A DNA stretch of 60,438 bases from Halomonas cupida. Lineage in GTDB: Bacteria > Pseudomonadota > Gammaproteobacteria > Pseudomonadales > Halomonadaceae. Position 1 is the stretch's first letter. Each line of letters begins with the position of its first letter. This document shows positions 35,602 through 45,580 of the stretch, piece after piece. A program made the translations under genes and the position numbers. The notes under the pieces are model-generated. The model searched no databases. It was not told the origin of the DNA and was given only the letters and a program-made list of their open reading frames with translations. The stretch lies in NCBI RefSeq assembly GCF_900142755.1, contig NZ_FRCA01000001.1, positions 1 through 60,438 of the forward strand, in the 5' to 3' direction.

Positions 35602-36963
35602 TCATGTTTCAGCTGCGTTGCTTGAAGCGACTCCATTGTCAGCCTCGGCATCGAGCTGGGCCCGCCATGCCATCATCCGAGCGAAACGCTCCTCCTGGCC
35701 GTGGGCTGTCGGCACATAGAAGTGCTGTGCCGGAGTGTCTTCCGGCCAACAGTCGTGAGCCGAGCCAGCCGGATAGCCGTTGGGCTCGTTGTGTGCATAC
35801 CGATAGCCTTGACCATGTCCCAGCGACTCCATCAGCCGCGTAGGAGCGTTGCGCAGGTACTGGGGTACCTCCAGGGTCGGTTGGCAGGCAACGAACTGTT
35901 GGGCCTGCTTCCAGGCCTGATCAATGGCATTGCTCTTGGGAGCGATCGCCAGATGAACCGCGGCATGGGCAATGGCGCGTTGGCCTTCGTAGTCGCCCAG
36001 GCGCAGGTAGGCATCCCAGGCGGCCATCACCAGTGGCAGTGCCCTGGGGTCTGCATTACCGACGTCTTCCGAGGCTATGGCAGCAAGGCGCCTGACGACA
36101 TCCAGCGGGTCTCCACCGCCCTGGATGAAGCGTGCGATGTACAGCAATGCTGCGTCCTGCCGCGAAGAGCGTATCGACTTGTGAATGGCTGATAGTAGGT
36201 CGTAATAGTGGTCGCCCTGCTTGTCGAAGGCGCTGGCGGTGTGGCCGATGACATCCTGTAGCGCGCTGGCGTCGAGTGTTTCGCCGTCCGCGTTGGTCCG
36301 GGTGAAGTCACAGGCAGTTTCCAGCAGGCCCAGAGCGCGCCGGGCATCGCCGGCGGCGGCGCGTGCCAGGATCGGCAGTACGTCCTCGGCGACCTGGATC
36401 CGGCGCTGCCCCAATCCACGTTCCCGGTCAGTGAGTGCTCGCTGCATGATCTCGACAAGGTCGGCTTCGCTGAGTCCCTTCAATACGTGGACGCGGGCGC
36501 GTGACAGCAATGCCGAGTTGACCTCGAAGGACGGATTCTCGGTGGTGGCGCCGATCAGGGTAAGCAGGCCCGATTCCACATGGGGCAGCAGGGCATCCTG
36601 CTGACTCTTGTTGAGGCGGTGGATCTCGTCGAGAAACAATACCGTGCGTTGGCTTTGACCCTGGGCGACACGGGCCCGCTCGACCACCTCACGGATGTCC
36701 TTGACCCCGGCCATCACCGCGGAAAGGTGTTCCAGTCGTGCCTGGCAGGCCTCGGCAAGAATTTCCGCCAGAGTCGTTTTACCTACGCCAGGTGGTCCCC
36801 ACAGGATCAATGACCGTACCTCGCCAGCCTCGACCATGCGTCGCAACGGTTTTCCGGGGGCGACCAGGGCATGCTGGCCGACATAATCATCCAGTTGTTG
36901 AGGCCGCATACGCCATGCCAGAGGAGCCATATCCTGTTGCTGGGCCTGTTCGAACATGTCCAT
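35602..36963 (-). CDS. rarA: Replication-associated recombination protein A (MgsA/RarA AAA+ ATPase)
   Basis: 453 residues from ATG 36963. Clamp-loader-like AAA+ protein acting at stalled forks. Walker A ILWGPPGVGKTT, Walker B VLFLDEIHR, sensor LIGATTENPSFEVN, arginine-finger region ALLSRARV, and the C-terminal tetramerisation part (IHKSIRSSRQDAALLYIARF, GHGQGYRYAHNEPNGYPAG). In-frame codons before 36963 are not conserved. Convergent with lolA. Confidence 0.95.
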   Translation of the reverse strand: MDMFEQAQQQDMAPLAWRMRPQQLDDYVGQHALVAPGKPLRRMVEAGEVRSLILWGPPGVGKTTLAEILAEACQARLEHLSAVMAGVKDIREVVERARVAQGQSQRTVLFLDEIHRLNKSQQDALLPHVESGLLTLIGATTENPSFEVNSALLSRARVHVLKGLSEADLVEIMQRALTDRERGLGQRRIQVAEDVLPILARAAAGDARRALGLLETACDFTRTNADGETLDASALQDVIGHTASAFDKQGDHYYDLLSAIHKSIRSSRQDAALLYIARFIQGGGDPLDVVRRLAAIASEDVGNADPRALPLVMAAWDAYLRLGDYEGQRAIAHAAVHLAIAPKSNAIDQAWKQAQQFVACQPTLEVPQYLRNAPTRLMESLGHGQGYRYAHNEPNGYPAGSAHDCWPEDTPAQHFYVPTAHGQEERFARMMAWRAQLDAEADNGVASSNAAET

Positions 36964-37178
36964 CCTGGTTGCTCCTCCCGGGGATTGAAGGCTGCAGCCG
37001 CTGCGCCTTTGGTTGTAAGTGATAGAGTACATTCCGTGCCGATAAAATCGACAGGCAGAAATCTCCAATACCAACTAGGTTGATACATTCCGGCGGTCTC
37101 GCCGGAAACTGAACCTGAGAAGGCCAGTCAAAGCTAAAGGGTGTCTTCAGCCCACGCTGACCACAGGAGGTTTCTGCC

Positions 37179-37733
37179 ATGCCCATGCTGAAACAACTGC
37201 GTCGGGATCATGCCAACATGGCGCGCATACTGCACGTTCTGCAACTCAAGCAGAAGACCCTCGCCGATGGCGATCGACCCAATTTCCAGCTGGTACGGGA
37301 GGTGGTGGACTATATCCTTGATTACATGGCCGGCTTTACGCTGCCTCTGGAAGAGATCTGCACCGAGCGTCTCAGGGAGGTGGCGCCACACAGCGAGGAA
37401 GTGACAGAGCGCCTCTCGGGGCAGTATCGGCAGCTCAAGGCCAGACTCAATCGACTGTCGAGAGATATTGATGCGATTCTGATGGATGTGGCGGTCCCCA
37501 TGAATCAGTTTTCCGATGATCTGCGGGAATATCTCGAGAGTCACCGAAATTATCTTAGAGAAGAACGGGAAGAGTTGTTTCCCCTGATATCCGAGTATTT
37601 TTCGGATGATGATCTCGAACGCCTCGCTCATGCACTCCCGGCCAATGCCACGGCCGAGCTGGAGCGCCTGCAGGGGGCGTACCCTGAACTCTACGCGGAA
37701 TTGCGCGACAACTCCGATCCCGTTCCTGCCTGA
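37179..37733 (+). CDS. Hemerythrin-like helical-bundle protein with missing ligands
   Basis: 184 residues, all helical, no signal peptide. AGGAGG lies 8 bases before ATG 37179. The N-terminal LRRDHANMARIL and the later YLESHRNYLREEREELFPLI fit the first and last ligand motifs of hemerythrin HHE domains (His11, His122, Glu nearby). The second motif, normally HHxxEE, reads FTLPLEEI, so the histidines are missing while the glutamates remain; a mid-helix His near residue 82 is also absent. A full di-iron site is therefore unlikely. Function unknown; a redox or structural role is conceivable. It stands alone between rarA (divergent) and murI. Confidence 0.75.
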   Translation: MPMLKQLRRDHANMARILHVLQLKQKTLADGDRPNFQLVREVVDYILDYMAGFTLPLEEICTERLREVAPHSEEVTERLSGQYRQLKARLNRLSRDIDAILMDVAVPMNQFSDDLREYLESHRNYLREEREELFPLISEYFSDDDLERLAHALPANATAELERLQGAYPELYAELRDNSDPVPA

Positions 37734-37899
37734 TTTCATCGGGAAAGCGCTGTCTCGGCGTCGGAATGACGGTGGGCCATGCATCACCGTCTGGCGCCGA
37801 GGCCCGCCTTGCACCCCCGTCGTCTGGATATGACCGAGGGTGTGTGAGCAGGGGCGGATGTGGGCTAGAATGGCGCGCAAATTCTGCCAGGCGCCGTTC

Positions 37900-38028
37900 A
37901 TGTCCGTACAGCGTATCCTTCTCTCTCGTGCTCCTTCCATCGCAGGCCCATTGCTGCCCGAGCGGCTGTCCGGGCCAGGGACCCATTGCCCGGATTGGGA
38001 TGCCTGTAGTATGCAGGAGTGGCGATAG
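37900..38028 (+). CDS. Possible 42-codon ORF coupled to murI
   Basis: ATG 37900 opens a 42-codon frame (MSVQRILLSRAP...) whose TAG stop (38026-38028) shares its last base with the murI GTG start. A -10-like TAGAAT lies at 37866-37871. The encoded peptide contains CPDWDAC and matches no family I know. It may be a leader for translational coupling or a chance ORF; the ribosome site is weak. Confidence 0.3.
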   Translation: MSVQRILLSRAPSIAGPLLPERLSGPGTHCPDWDACSMQEWR

Positions 38029-38807
38029 TGGCAGGGCCGGTGCTGGTGTTCGACTCCGGTGCAGGAGGGCTTTCCGTGGTAGCGGCGTTGCGCGAACAGC
38101 TGCCGGAGGCTGCCCTGGCCTATTGTTGCGATAACGCCATGTTGCCGTACGGCATTCGCACAGACGAGTGGTTGGTCGAGCGCATCATTGCGGTCTGCAC
38201 TGCTGCCGTCGCGGAGACACGCGCTGACACCCTGGTGGTTGCCTGCAACACGGCCAGCACTCTGGCGCTTGACGAGTTGCGTGCGCGGCTCGAGATACCG
38301 GTGGTTGGTACGGTACCGGCGATCAAGCCTGCGGCCCACGCCAGCCGTAGTGGACATATTGCCTTGTTGGCCACCAGTGCGACGGTAGCCCGTCCCTACA
38401 CGCAGCAGTTGATCGACAGCTATGCGCCTGACTGCCGGGTGATGCGTCTTGCTGCCGATACGCTGGTTCGCCAGGCGGAATGCTGGATTGCGGGTGAGGC
38501 CCTCGACGAGCAGGTGTTGCGTGAGGCCCTCGCGCCCCTGGCCGAAGACCCGCGGATCGATACCGTGGTACTTGGCTGTACACACTTCCCACTGTTGCGT
38601 GATGCGCTGGCCGCTGCAGCGCCAACTGACTATCTGTGGATAGACTCGGGGCAGGCAATTGCGCGGCGCACAGCTCAGGTGGCGCGCCATCCCGCCCCTC
38701 GTACCTCCCGTGATCAGGCCTGGGTGACCGCACTGAACGACGGCCTGGCCCGTGGTCTGGCCGAGTACGGCTTTGCGTCCCCGGGTTTATTGAGATTGGT
38801 TGATTGA
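38028..38807 (+). CDS. murI: Glutamate racemase
   Basis: 259 residues from GTG 38028; AGGAG (38015-38019) lies 8 bases upstream, whereas the GTG at 38019 overlaps it. Converts L- to D-glutamate for peptidoglycan. Motifs: LVFDSGAGGLSV, the catalytic CNTAST and second catalytic GCTHFPLL. Some bacterial MurI proteins need activation by a UDP-MurNAc-Ala-sensing N-terminal extension; this one is short and lacks it. Confidence 0.95.
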   Translation: MAGPVLVFDSGAGGLSVVAALREQLPEAALAYCCDNAMLPYGIRTDEWLVERIIAVCTAAVAETRADTLVVACNTASTLALDELRARLEIPVVGTVPAIKPAAHASRSGHIALLATSATVARPYTQQLIDSYAPDCRVMRLAADTLVRQAECWIAGEALDEQVLREALAPLAEDPRIDTVVLGCTHFPLLRDALAAAAPTDYLWIDSGQAIARRTAQVARHPAPRTSRDQAWVTALNDGLARGLAEYGFASPGLLRLVD

Positions 38808-38808
38808 A

Positions 38809-38828
38809 ACCGGGTTACTGAACCCGGT
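38809..38828 (+). terminator. Small hairpin after murI
   Basis: ACCGGGTT (38809-38816) pairs perfectly with AACCCGGT (38821-38828) around ACTG, directly after the murI stop. Confidence 0.55.
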
Positions 38829-38936
38829 CTATGGCATCCCGTCTATTGAGCTCTGCTGCCCGTTGACCTTTCCCGAACACTGAACTTTCCCGAACGAACA
38901 CTGACATTTCCGCTATTTGTCTTTTCAGGAGCCGCT

Positions 38937-40040
38937 GTGGCCATTCCCGTTGTTGAAGTTGAACGTTACCAGGAACTGCTGGCCGACAAGAGTGAGCGTC
39001 TGCGCGAGCAGTTTGCGCGATTCTCGCCGCCGGAGCTGGAAGTCTATCCCTCGCCGCCTGCGCATTATCGTCAGCGCTGTGAGTTCCGTATCTGGCATGA
39101 GGGCGATGATCTCTACTACGTGATGTTCGAGGATAACCCCGAAGACCCCACGAAGAAGCGCCCAAGGCGTATGGACCAGTATGACGTCGCCAGTGAACGG
39201 ATCAACGAGCTGATGCCTGCATTGATCGATGCGATTCGCGACCAGCCGGTGTTGAGGCGCAAGCTGTTTCAGGTCGAATTTCTCACCACTCTCAAGGGCG
39301 AGACGCTGGTCACGCTGATCTATCATCGCCCGCTGGAAGAGGATTGGGAGCGTCTGGCCCGTGAGCTCGAGCGGAAGCTGGACGTGATGATCATCGGGCG
39401 TTCGCGCAAGCAGCGGATCGTGCTGACTCGCGATCATGTCTGGGAGCAACTCGAGGTCGATGGGCAACAGTTTCACTACCAGCAGGTCGAGAACAGCTTT
39501 ACCCAACCCAATGCCCGTATCTGCATGGCCATGCTGAGTTGGGCACGGGAAGTGACGGGCGACAGTGGTGACAGGGACCTGGTCGAGCTGTACTGCGGCA
39601 ACGGCAACTTCACCATTGCGCTGGCGGAGAACTTCCGCCGAGTGCTGGCCACGGAAATCTCGCGGACTTCAGTGGCCAGCGCACGCATCAACCTGGAGCG
39701 AAACCAGATCACCAATGCGTTCGTCAGCAGGATGTCAGCCGAAGACTTCTCTTCTGCGCTGAAAAAGGACAAGGGTGGCCGTCGAGTGGACGAGATGGAG
39801 CTGGCCAGCTATGACTTCTCTACAGTGCTGGTCGATCCGCCCCGGGCCGGTCTGGATGACGCTAGTTGTGCACAGATCAGTGTCTATGACCGCATTCTCT
39901 ATATCTCGTGCAACCCCGACAGCCTGGCGGCGAACCTCGACAAGCTGACGTCAAGCCACCGTATCGTGCGCTTTGGACTGTTCGATCAGTTTCCCTTTAC
40001 CCATCATTGCGAGTGCGGGGTATTGCTGGAGCGTCGTTGA
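38937..40040 (+). CDS. trmA: tRNA (uracil-5-)-methyltransferase
   Basis: 367 residues, the same as E. coli TrmA (366). Makes m5U54 (T54) in tRNA using S-adenosylmethionine. Seen: HYRQRCEFRIWHEGDDLYYV, VENSFTQPN, LVELYCGNGNFTIALA (SAM binding), VDPPRAGLD and the nucleophile region LYISCNPDSL. No N-terminal TRAM or iron-sulfur Cys cluster, which excludes RlmD/RlmC. GTG 38937 has CAGGAG 6 bases upstream. Confidence 0.96.
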   Translation: MAIPVVEVERYQELLADKSERLREQFARFSPPELEVYPSPPAHYRQRCEFRIWHEGDDLYYVMFEDNPEDPTKKRPRRMDQYDVASERINELMPALIDAIRDQPVLRRKLFQVEFLTTLKGETLVTLIYHRPLEEDWERLARELERKLDVMIIGRSRKQRIVLTRDHVWEQLEVDGQQFHYQQVENSFTQPNARICMAMLSWAREVTGDSGDRDLVELYCGNGNFTIALAENFRRVLATEISRTSVASARINLERNQITNAFVSRMSAEDFSSALKKDKGGRRVDEMELASYDFSTVLVDPPRAGLDDASCAQISVYDRILYISCNPDSLAANLDKLTSSHRIVRFGLFDQFPFTHHCECGVLLERR

Positions 40041-40252
40041 GACGGGCCTGGTATCTTCTCGAGCAGAATTGCTGTGAGCTTGTCAAGCGTTGAAGTTGTC
40101 AAGCGGTGATGCCGGTATGACATACAGCATGATAAGGCTGGCATGTCAGTGGGGGAAAAGGGCGGACTGTCGTAAGCTGGCACTCTGCGATCATGGGGTC
40201 GTCCCAATTTCAAAGGTCATCGGCAGGATGGCCACCGCTAACCGAGGTCAGG

Positions 40253-43200
40253 ATGCAACACGTCGCACAGGATGACAGTCGCGAGGATCTTCTCAAGCAG
40301 CTCGAGGAACGCCTGCTCGGGCGCCTTGATGAGGAGAGAGCGGATCAGGTAATCGCTTTTACCCGCTTGTTCTATTCCACCGTACCGTTCGAGGATCTGG
40401 CTGAACGCCGTGTGGATGATCTCTATGGTGCCACGCTATCGGTCTGGCACTTCCTTCAGCAGTTCGATGCGGATGCTCCCAAGGTTCGTGTGATGAATCC
40501 GGACTTCGAGGAGCATGGGTGGCAGTCGACGCACACCTTTGTCGCGGTACTGCATCGCGATATGCCTTTTCTTGTCAATTCCGTGCGCATGGAACTCAAT
40601 CGCCGTGGCATGACCGTGCACGCCATCCATAACTCGGTGCTGGCCGTCGAACGTGATGCGGAGCATCGTGTCACACGTGTCGCTTCTCCGCGTGACAGCG
40701 ATGCGCCGGAGGCCCGGGAGTCACTGATCGCCATCGAGGTGGATCGTCACTCGGATCCGGAGGAACTCCATGCCATCGAGGAAAGCATCCAGGAAGTGCT
40801 GCGTGAGATACGCACCTCGGTAGGCGACTTCCACGATATGCGTCAGCGCGTGAGCGATGCCATCGAGGAACTCAAGGCATCGCGTCCGGCCAATATCGAG
40901 GCCGAAGATCATCAGGAAGCCATCGCCTTTCTCGAGTGGATGTTGCAGGACAACTTTACTTTCCTCGGCTATGACGAATTCACCGTTGAGCAGAAGGGCG
41001 CGACACACAGCCTGGCGCCGGTTGCGGGCAGTGAACTCGGTCTGCTGAGCCTTGATGGCAATGCCTATCGCCAGCGCGTTCGCACCGACGAAGGCGTCGA
41101 GGGTGGCAAGTATGTGCTGGTGCCGCAGTTGCTGTCTTTCGCCAAGAGCGCACAGCATGCTCGGGTCTATCGTCCGACCTACCCGGATTACATTACTATC
41201 GATCGCTACGATGAGGCGGGTAATGTCATTGGTGAACGTCGCTTCCTGGGACTGTTCACGGCCAGTGTCTACAACGATTCTCCTCGTCATGTCCCGCTGC
41301 TGCGTCGCAAGCTCAAGGCGGTCATGGATATTGCCGGCTTCAACCCCAAGGGGCACAACGGCAAGCAGTTGATCCAGATTCTCGATGTCTATCCGCGGGA
41401 TGACCTGTTCCAGATTCATGTCGATGAGCTCACCCAGACTGCTCTCGGTATTCTCGATATTCGCGAGCGTCGCCGGGTGCGCCTGTTCGTCCGCGAGGAC
41501 CGTTACGGCAAGTTCTACTCATGTCTGGTCTTCCTGCCCAGAGACGTCTTCTCCACCGAGCTGCGTATTCGCGTCCAGGAGATGCTGTGCGAGGAACTGG
41601 ATGCCACCTTCGGTGACTTCAACACCTACCTGTCGGAGTCGGTGCTGGCGCGTATCCAATTCATCCTGCGCTTCAATGGCGACAGTCCCACCGATTACGA
41701 TCTCAAGGCACTGGAAACCAAGCTGACGCGGATGGCTCGCAACTGGCGTGATGACCTGCTCAACGCCGCCATCGAGGGCTTCGGTGAAGAGCAGGCCAAC
41801 AAGTTGCTGCATGACTTCCGCGATGCCTTCCCGGCCAGTTACCGCGAGGACTTCAGCGCTCGTACAGCAGTCTATGATCTGCAGCATATCAATGAGCTGG
41901 ATGATGGCAGGTCGTTGGCGTTGTCGCTCTATCGCCTCGTCGAGGAAGAGGGCAGTGGCGTCAACCTCAAGGTGTTCCACAAGGGAATGCCCATCCCGCT
42001 TTCCGATGTGTTGCCGATGATGGAAAACCTCGGCCTGCGCGTACTGGGCGAGCGTCCGTATTGCGTCGAGGCCGTGAACGGCAGCTATTGGATCCATGAT
42101 TTCGACCTTGAGCATCACACCGAGACCGAGGTCAATCTGCAGGAAATGCGCGACACCTTCATCGATGCCTTTCAACGCATCTGGGATGGTGAAGCCGAGA
42201 ATGACCGCTTCAACCGCCTGATCATTGGTGCCAACCTGGACTGGCGTGAAGTGGCGATGTTGCGTTCCTATGCGCGCTATCTGAAGCAGATCCGGTTTGG
42301 GGTGTCTCAAGGCTTCATTGCCAATGCGCTGGTCGCCTATCCACACATCACTCGTGAGTTGGTGACCCTGTTCGAACTGCGCTTCGACCCCGAAGAGCGC
42401 CCGGCTGATGCCGAGATCGATGCCTGTATCGAGCGTATCCATGCGATGCTGGAGGATGTGGCCAGCCTCAACGATGACCGCCTGCTGCGCCGTTACGTTG
42501 AGCTGATCCAGGCCACCCTGCGCACCAATTACTACCAGCGTACCGAGGATGGCAGCTTCAAGGACTACCTGTCCTTCAAGCTGCAGCCGTCGAAGGTCAC
42601 TGGTATGCCCAAGCCGCGGCCGATGTTCGAGATCTTCGTCTGTTCGCCGCGTATCGAAGGTGTTCACCTGCGCGGTGGCAAGGTGGCGCGCGGCGGCCTG
42701 CGTTGGTCGGATCGTCTCGAGGACTTCCGCACCGAGGTGCTGGGCCTGGTCAAGGCTCAGCAGGTCAAGAACTCGGTCATCGTACCGGTGGGGGCCAAGG
42801 GCGGTTTCGTCTGCAAGCGCATGCCGGAAGGCGCTGATCGCGAGACCACCCAGAAGGAAGGCATCGCCTGCTACCAGTCCTTCATTCGCGCATTGCTCGA
42901 TGTCACCGACAACCTGGTCGGAGGCGAGGTCGTGCCACCCCGGCAGGTGGTGTGTCACGACGAGCCGGACCCCTACCTGGTGGTGGCTGCCGACAAGGGC
43001 ACCGCAACCTTCTCCGACATCGCCAACGCCATTTCCGTGGAATACGGTCACTGGTTGGGTGACGCTTTTGCCTCTGGCGGTGCCAACGGCTACGACCACA
43101 AGAAGATGGGGATCACCGCCAAGGGTGCCTGGGAGTCGGTCAAGCGTCACTTCCGTGGCCTGGGCATCAATACCCAGACAGATGAGTTCACCGTGGTCGG

Positions 43201-45103
43201 TGTCGGTGACATGGGCGGTGATGTCTTCGGCAATGGCATGCTGTTGTCCGAGACCATCCGTCTGGTCGGTGCCTTCAACCACCTGCATATCTTTGTCGAC
43301 CCCGACCCGGTGGATGCTGCTGCCAACTTTGCCGAGCGCAAGCGACTGTTCGACATGCCGCGCTCCAGTTGGGAGGACTACAACCGCGATCTGATGTCCG
43401 AAGGCGGCGGCATCTTCTCGCGTGCCGCCAAGTCGATCACCATATCGCCGCAGATGAAGAAGCGCTTCGGCATCAGTGAGGACCGTCTGGCGCCCAATGA
43501 CCTGATTCAGGCCATGCTGCGCTCGGAAGTCGATCTGATCTGGAACGGTGGTATCGGCACTTACGTCAAGAGCAGTGAAGAGACCGATGCGGATGTAGGC
43601 GACAAGGCCAACGACGCGCTGCGCATCAATGGCGCTGACCTGAACTGTCGAGTGGTCGGTGAGGGCGGCAACCTGGGCCTGACCCAGCGTGGTCGTATGG
43701 AAGCCGCCGCTCGAGGTATCCGCGTCAATACCGACTTCATCGATAATGCCGGCGGCGTGAACTGTTCCGACCATGAGGTCAATATCAAGATCCTCATCGA
43801 CGAAGTGGTGGCCAATGGCGACATGACCGACAAGCAGCGTAACCAGTTGCTGGCGGAAATGACCGAGGAAGTTGGCGAGCTGGTGCTGACCAGCAACTAT
43901 CGCCAGACTCAGGCGCTGGATCTGTCCGAGCTGCTGTCGCACCAGGGCATCGGGCCTTATCGTCGTTTCATCAGTGAACTGGAAGCGGCAGGGCAGATCG
44001 ATCGTGAACTGGAGTTCCTGCCTGGTGACGAGGAACTTCAGGAACGTGCCGCCAATGAGCAGGGTATGACCCTTCCTGAGCTGTCGGTACTGATCAGCTA
44101 CGCCAAGAGTACGCTCAAGGGCGATCTGATTGCCTCCGACGTTCCGGATGATGACCTGGTGGCTCAGCATGTGGAGCGGGTCTTCCCGAAGGTGTTGATC
44201 GAGCGCTATCACGACCAGGTCTACAGCCACCGCCTCAAGCGCGAGATTGTTGCCACCCAGTTGGCCAACGATCTGGTGGATCACATGGGGATTGTCTTCG
44301 TCCGCCGCCTGATTGACTCGACGGGCATGGGGCGCGCCGATATTGCACACGCCTATGTGATTGCCCGTGACTGTTTCCAGTTGCCGCGGTTGTGGGATCA
44401 GATCGAGGCGTTGGACAACAAGGTCGCTACCGGTGTGCAGTACTCGATGATGCTGGATCTGATGCGCATGATTCGTCGTGCGACCCGCTGGTTCCTGCGC
44501 AATCGGAGCAGCATGGGGAGTGCGTCGGACTGCATCGATTACTTTGCGCCGCGTATCGCGCAGTTGCAGGAGAAGATCGGCAGTCGGCTGCGTGGTGAAG
44601 ATCTCGAGACCTGGGAAACACGTCGTCGTGAATTGATCGATGCCGGTGTCCCTGAAGCGTTGGCCAATACCGTCGCTGCATCGGGTAGCCTCTACGCTGC
44701 GCTCGGTATCATCCAGACGGCGCGTCAGGTTGACGAGAAGCCCCAGCGTGTCGCTGAGGTCTACTACGAGATCGGTGCTCGCCTCGAATTGCCGTGGATG
44801 ACTCAGCAGGTCAATGCGTTGCCGGTCAAGGACAGCTGGCAGGCCCAGGCCCGCGAGACCTATCGTGATGACATCGAACGTCAGCAGATGGCAGTAACCG
44901 CCAGCATCCTGCAGATGGAAGGTGGCCCTCGCGATACCAGTGCACGGGTTGATCAGTGGCTGGATCACCATGGCGCCATGCACCAGCGCTGGTGCAAGCT
45001 GCTCGAGCAGGTTGGTAGTGGTGGCAGCCAGGGTGGCTTCCCGCTGTTCGCTGTTGCGGTGCGGGAGCTGGTTGATCTCGCTGAGAGCAACCGCGAGTCC
45101 TGA
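40253..45103 (+). CDS. gdhB: NAD-specific glutamate dehydrogenase, large (180-kDa) class
   Basis: 1616 residues; P. aeruginosa GdhB is about 1620. Deaminates L-glutamate to 2-oxoglutarate. The N-terminal ~700 residues hold the ACT-like regulatory part (THTFVAVLHRDMPFLVNSVR). The catalytic core begins near residue 800: RGGKVARGGLRWSDR, VPVGAKGGFVCKRMP with the catalytic lysine, and a Rossmann segment VVGVGDMGGDVFGNGML. In P. aeruginosa the enzyme is used for arginine/glutamate catabolism. ATG 40253 is chosen because of GAGGTCAGG just upstream; the in-frame ATG 40193 would add 20 residues. Monocistronic, with its own terminator. Confidence 0.95.
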   Translation: MQHVAQDDSREDLLKQLEERLLGRLDEERADQVIAFTRLFYSTVPFEDLAERRVDDLYGATLSVWHFLQQFDADAPKVRVMNPDFEEHGWQSTHTFVAVLHRDMPFLVNSVRMELNRRGMTVHAIHNSVLAVERDAEHRVTRVASPRDSDAPEARESLIAIEVDRHSDPEELHAIEESIQEVLREIRTSVGDFHDMRQRVSDAIEELKASRPANIEAEDHQEAIAFLEWMLQDNFTFLGYDEFTVEQKGATHSLAPVAGSELGLLSLDGNAYRQRVRTDEGVEGGKYVLVPQLLSFAKSAQHARVYRPTYPDYITIDRYDEAGNVIGERRFLGLFTASVYNDSPRHVPLLRRKLKAVMDIAGFNPKGHNGKQLIQILDVYPRDDLFQIHVDELTQTALGILDIRERRRVRLFVREDRYGKFYSCLVFLPRDVFSTELRIRVQEMLCEELDATFGDFNTYLSESVLARIQFILRFNGDSPTDYDLKALETKLTRMARNWRDDLLNAAIEGFGEEQANKLLHDFRDAFPASYREDFSARTAVYDLQHINELDDGRSLALSLYRLVEEEGSGVNLKVFHKGMPIPLSDVLPMMENLGLRVLGERPYCVEAVNGSYWIHDFDLEHHTETEVNLQEMRDTFIDAFQRIWDGEAENDRFNRLIIGANLDWREVAMLRSYARYLKQIRFGVSQGFIANALVAYPHITRELVTLFELRFDPEERPADAEIDACIERIHAMLEDVASLNDDRLLRRYVELIQATLRTNYYQRTEDGSFKDYLSFKLQPSKVTGMPKPRPMFEIFVCSPRIEGVHLRGGKVARGGLRWSDRLEDFRTEVLGLVKAQQVKNSVIVPVGAKGGFVCKRMPEGADRETTQKEGIACYQSFIRALLDVTDNLVGGEVVPPRQVVCHDEPDPYLVVAADKGTATFSDIANAISVEYGHWLGDAFASGGANGYDHKKMGITAKGAWESVKRHFRGLGINTQTDEFTVVGVGDMGGDVFGNGMLLSETIRLVGAFNHLHIFVDPDPVDAAANFAERKRLFDMPRSSWEDYNRDLMSEGGGIFSRAAKSITISPQMKKRFGISEDRLAPNDLIQAMLRSEVDLIWNGGIGTYVKSSEETDADVGDKANDALRINGADLNCRVVGEGGNLGLTQRGRMEAAARGIRVNTDFIDNAGGVNCSDHEVNIKILIDEVVANGDMTDKQRNQLLAEMTEEVGELVLTSNYRQTQALDLSELLSHQGIGPYRRFISELEAAGQIDRELEFLPGDEELQERAANEQGMTLPELSVLISYAKSTLKGDLIASDVPDDDLVAQHVERVFPKVLIERYHDQVYSHRLKREIVATQLANDLVDHMGIVFVRRLIDSTGMGRADIAHAYVIARDCFQLPRLWDQIEALDNKVATGVQYSMMLDLMRMIRRATRWFLRNRSSMGSASDCIDYFAPRIAQLQEKIGSRLRGEDLETWETRRRELIDAGVPEALANTVAASGSLYAALGIIQTARQVDEKPQRVAEVYYEIGARLELPWMTQQVNALPVKDSWQAQARETYRDDIERQQMAVTASILQMEGGPRDTSARVDQWLDHHGAMHQRWCKLLEQVGSGGSQGGFPLFAVAVRELVDLAESNRES

Positions 45104-45135
45104 TCGAGCAGATAGCGGTCGCTCGGCCAGCAAGG

Positions 45136-45168
45136 AAAAGGGGGGGCCACAAGGCACCCCCTTTTTTT
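45136..45168 (+). terminator. Rho-independent terminator of gdhB
   Basis: AAAAGGGGG (45136-45144) with CCCCCTTTT (45157-45165) and a T7 run (45162-45168). Confidence 0.9.
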
Positions 45169-45208
45169 ACGCTTTGCCTGGTCTTGCGAGCTAGGTCTGG
45201 CGAGTCGA

Positions 45209-45580
45209 TCAGCGGCAGCTGACCGTCCAGATCGCCTTGTAGTTGTCGCCGTCGTCATTGAGTACGGCAAGATCGGTATCGGCATTGACCGTACCGCCCT
45301 GAACCATGGTCTCGGCGCTGGCGCGTTTGCCGTCACTGGCTCCGGGCTCGAGGATCTGCTGCTCCTTGATCACGAATTCATCGCGATTCTGGGCCTCGCA
45401 CTGCTCCAGTGCACGCTCCTTGGCTTCGGCAAGGGCCTCCTGACGGTCACCGCCCAGGCCGGTCACTACGTAATCAGTGGCACTCATCTCCATCGATGCG
45501 CTGTTGCTGGCGCAGCCAACCAGGGCAAGTCCTGCAGTGGCGCCGAGGGCGAGAATCAGGGTTCGTGGCATCATGTTCAT
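45209..45580 (-). CDS. Small lipoprotein, unknown family
   Basis: 123 residues. Signal peptide with lipobox LVGC; AAGGAG lies 7 bases before ATG 45580. The mature part is acidic (ATDYVVTGLGGDRQEALAEA) and ends with YKAIWTVSC, so a disulfide between the inner cysteine (LEQCEAQ) and the C-terminal one is possible. I do not recognise the family. It is probably an outer-membrane lipoprotein. Confidence 0.8.
   Translation of the reverse strand: MNMMPRTLILALGATAGLALVGCASNSASMEMSATDYVVTGLGGDRQEALAEAKERALEQCEAQNRDEFVIKEQQILEPGASDGKRASAETMVQGGTVNADTDLAVLNDDGDNYKAIWTVSCR

Noticed and set aside
41519..45157. 1212-codon open frame on the minus strand opposite gdhB
   Set aside because: It is the antisense shadow of a highly conserved 1616-residue enzyme in GC-rich DNA; its translation has no recognisable domain, and it spans the gdhB stop and terminator.
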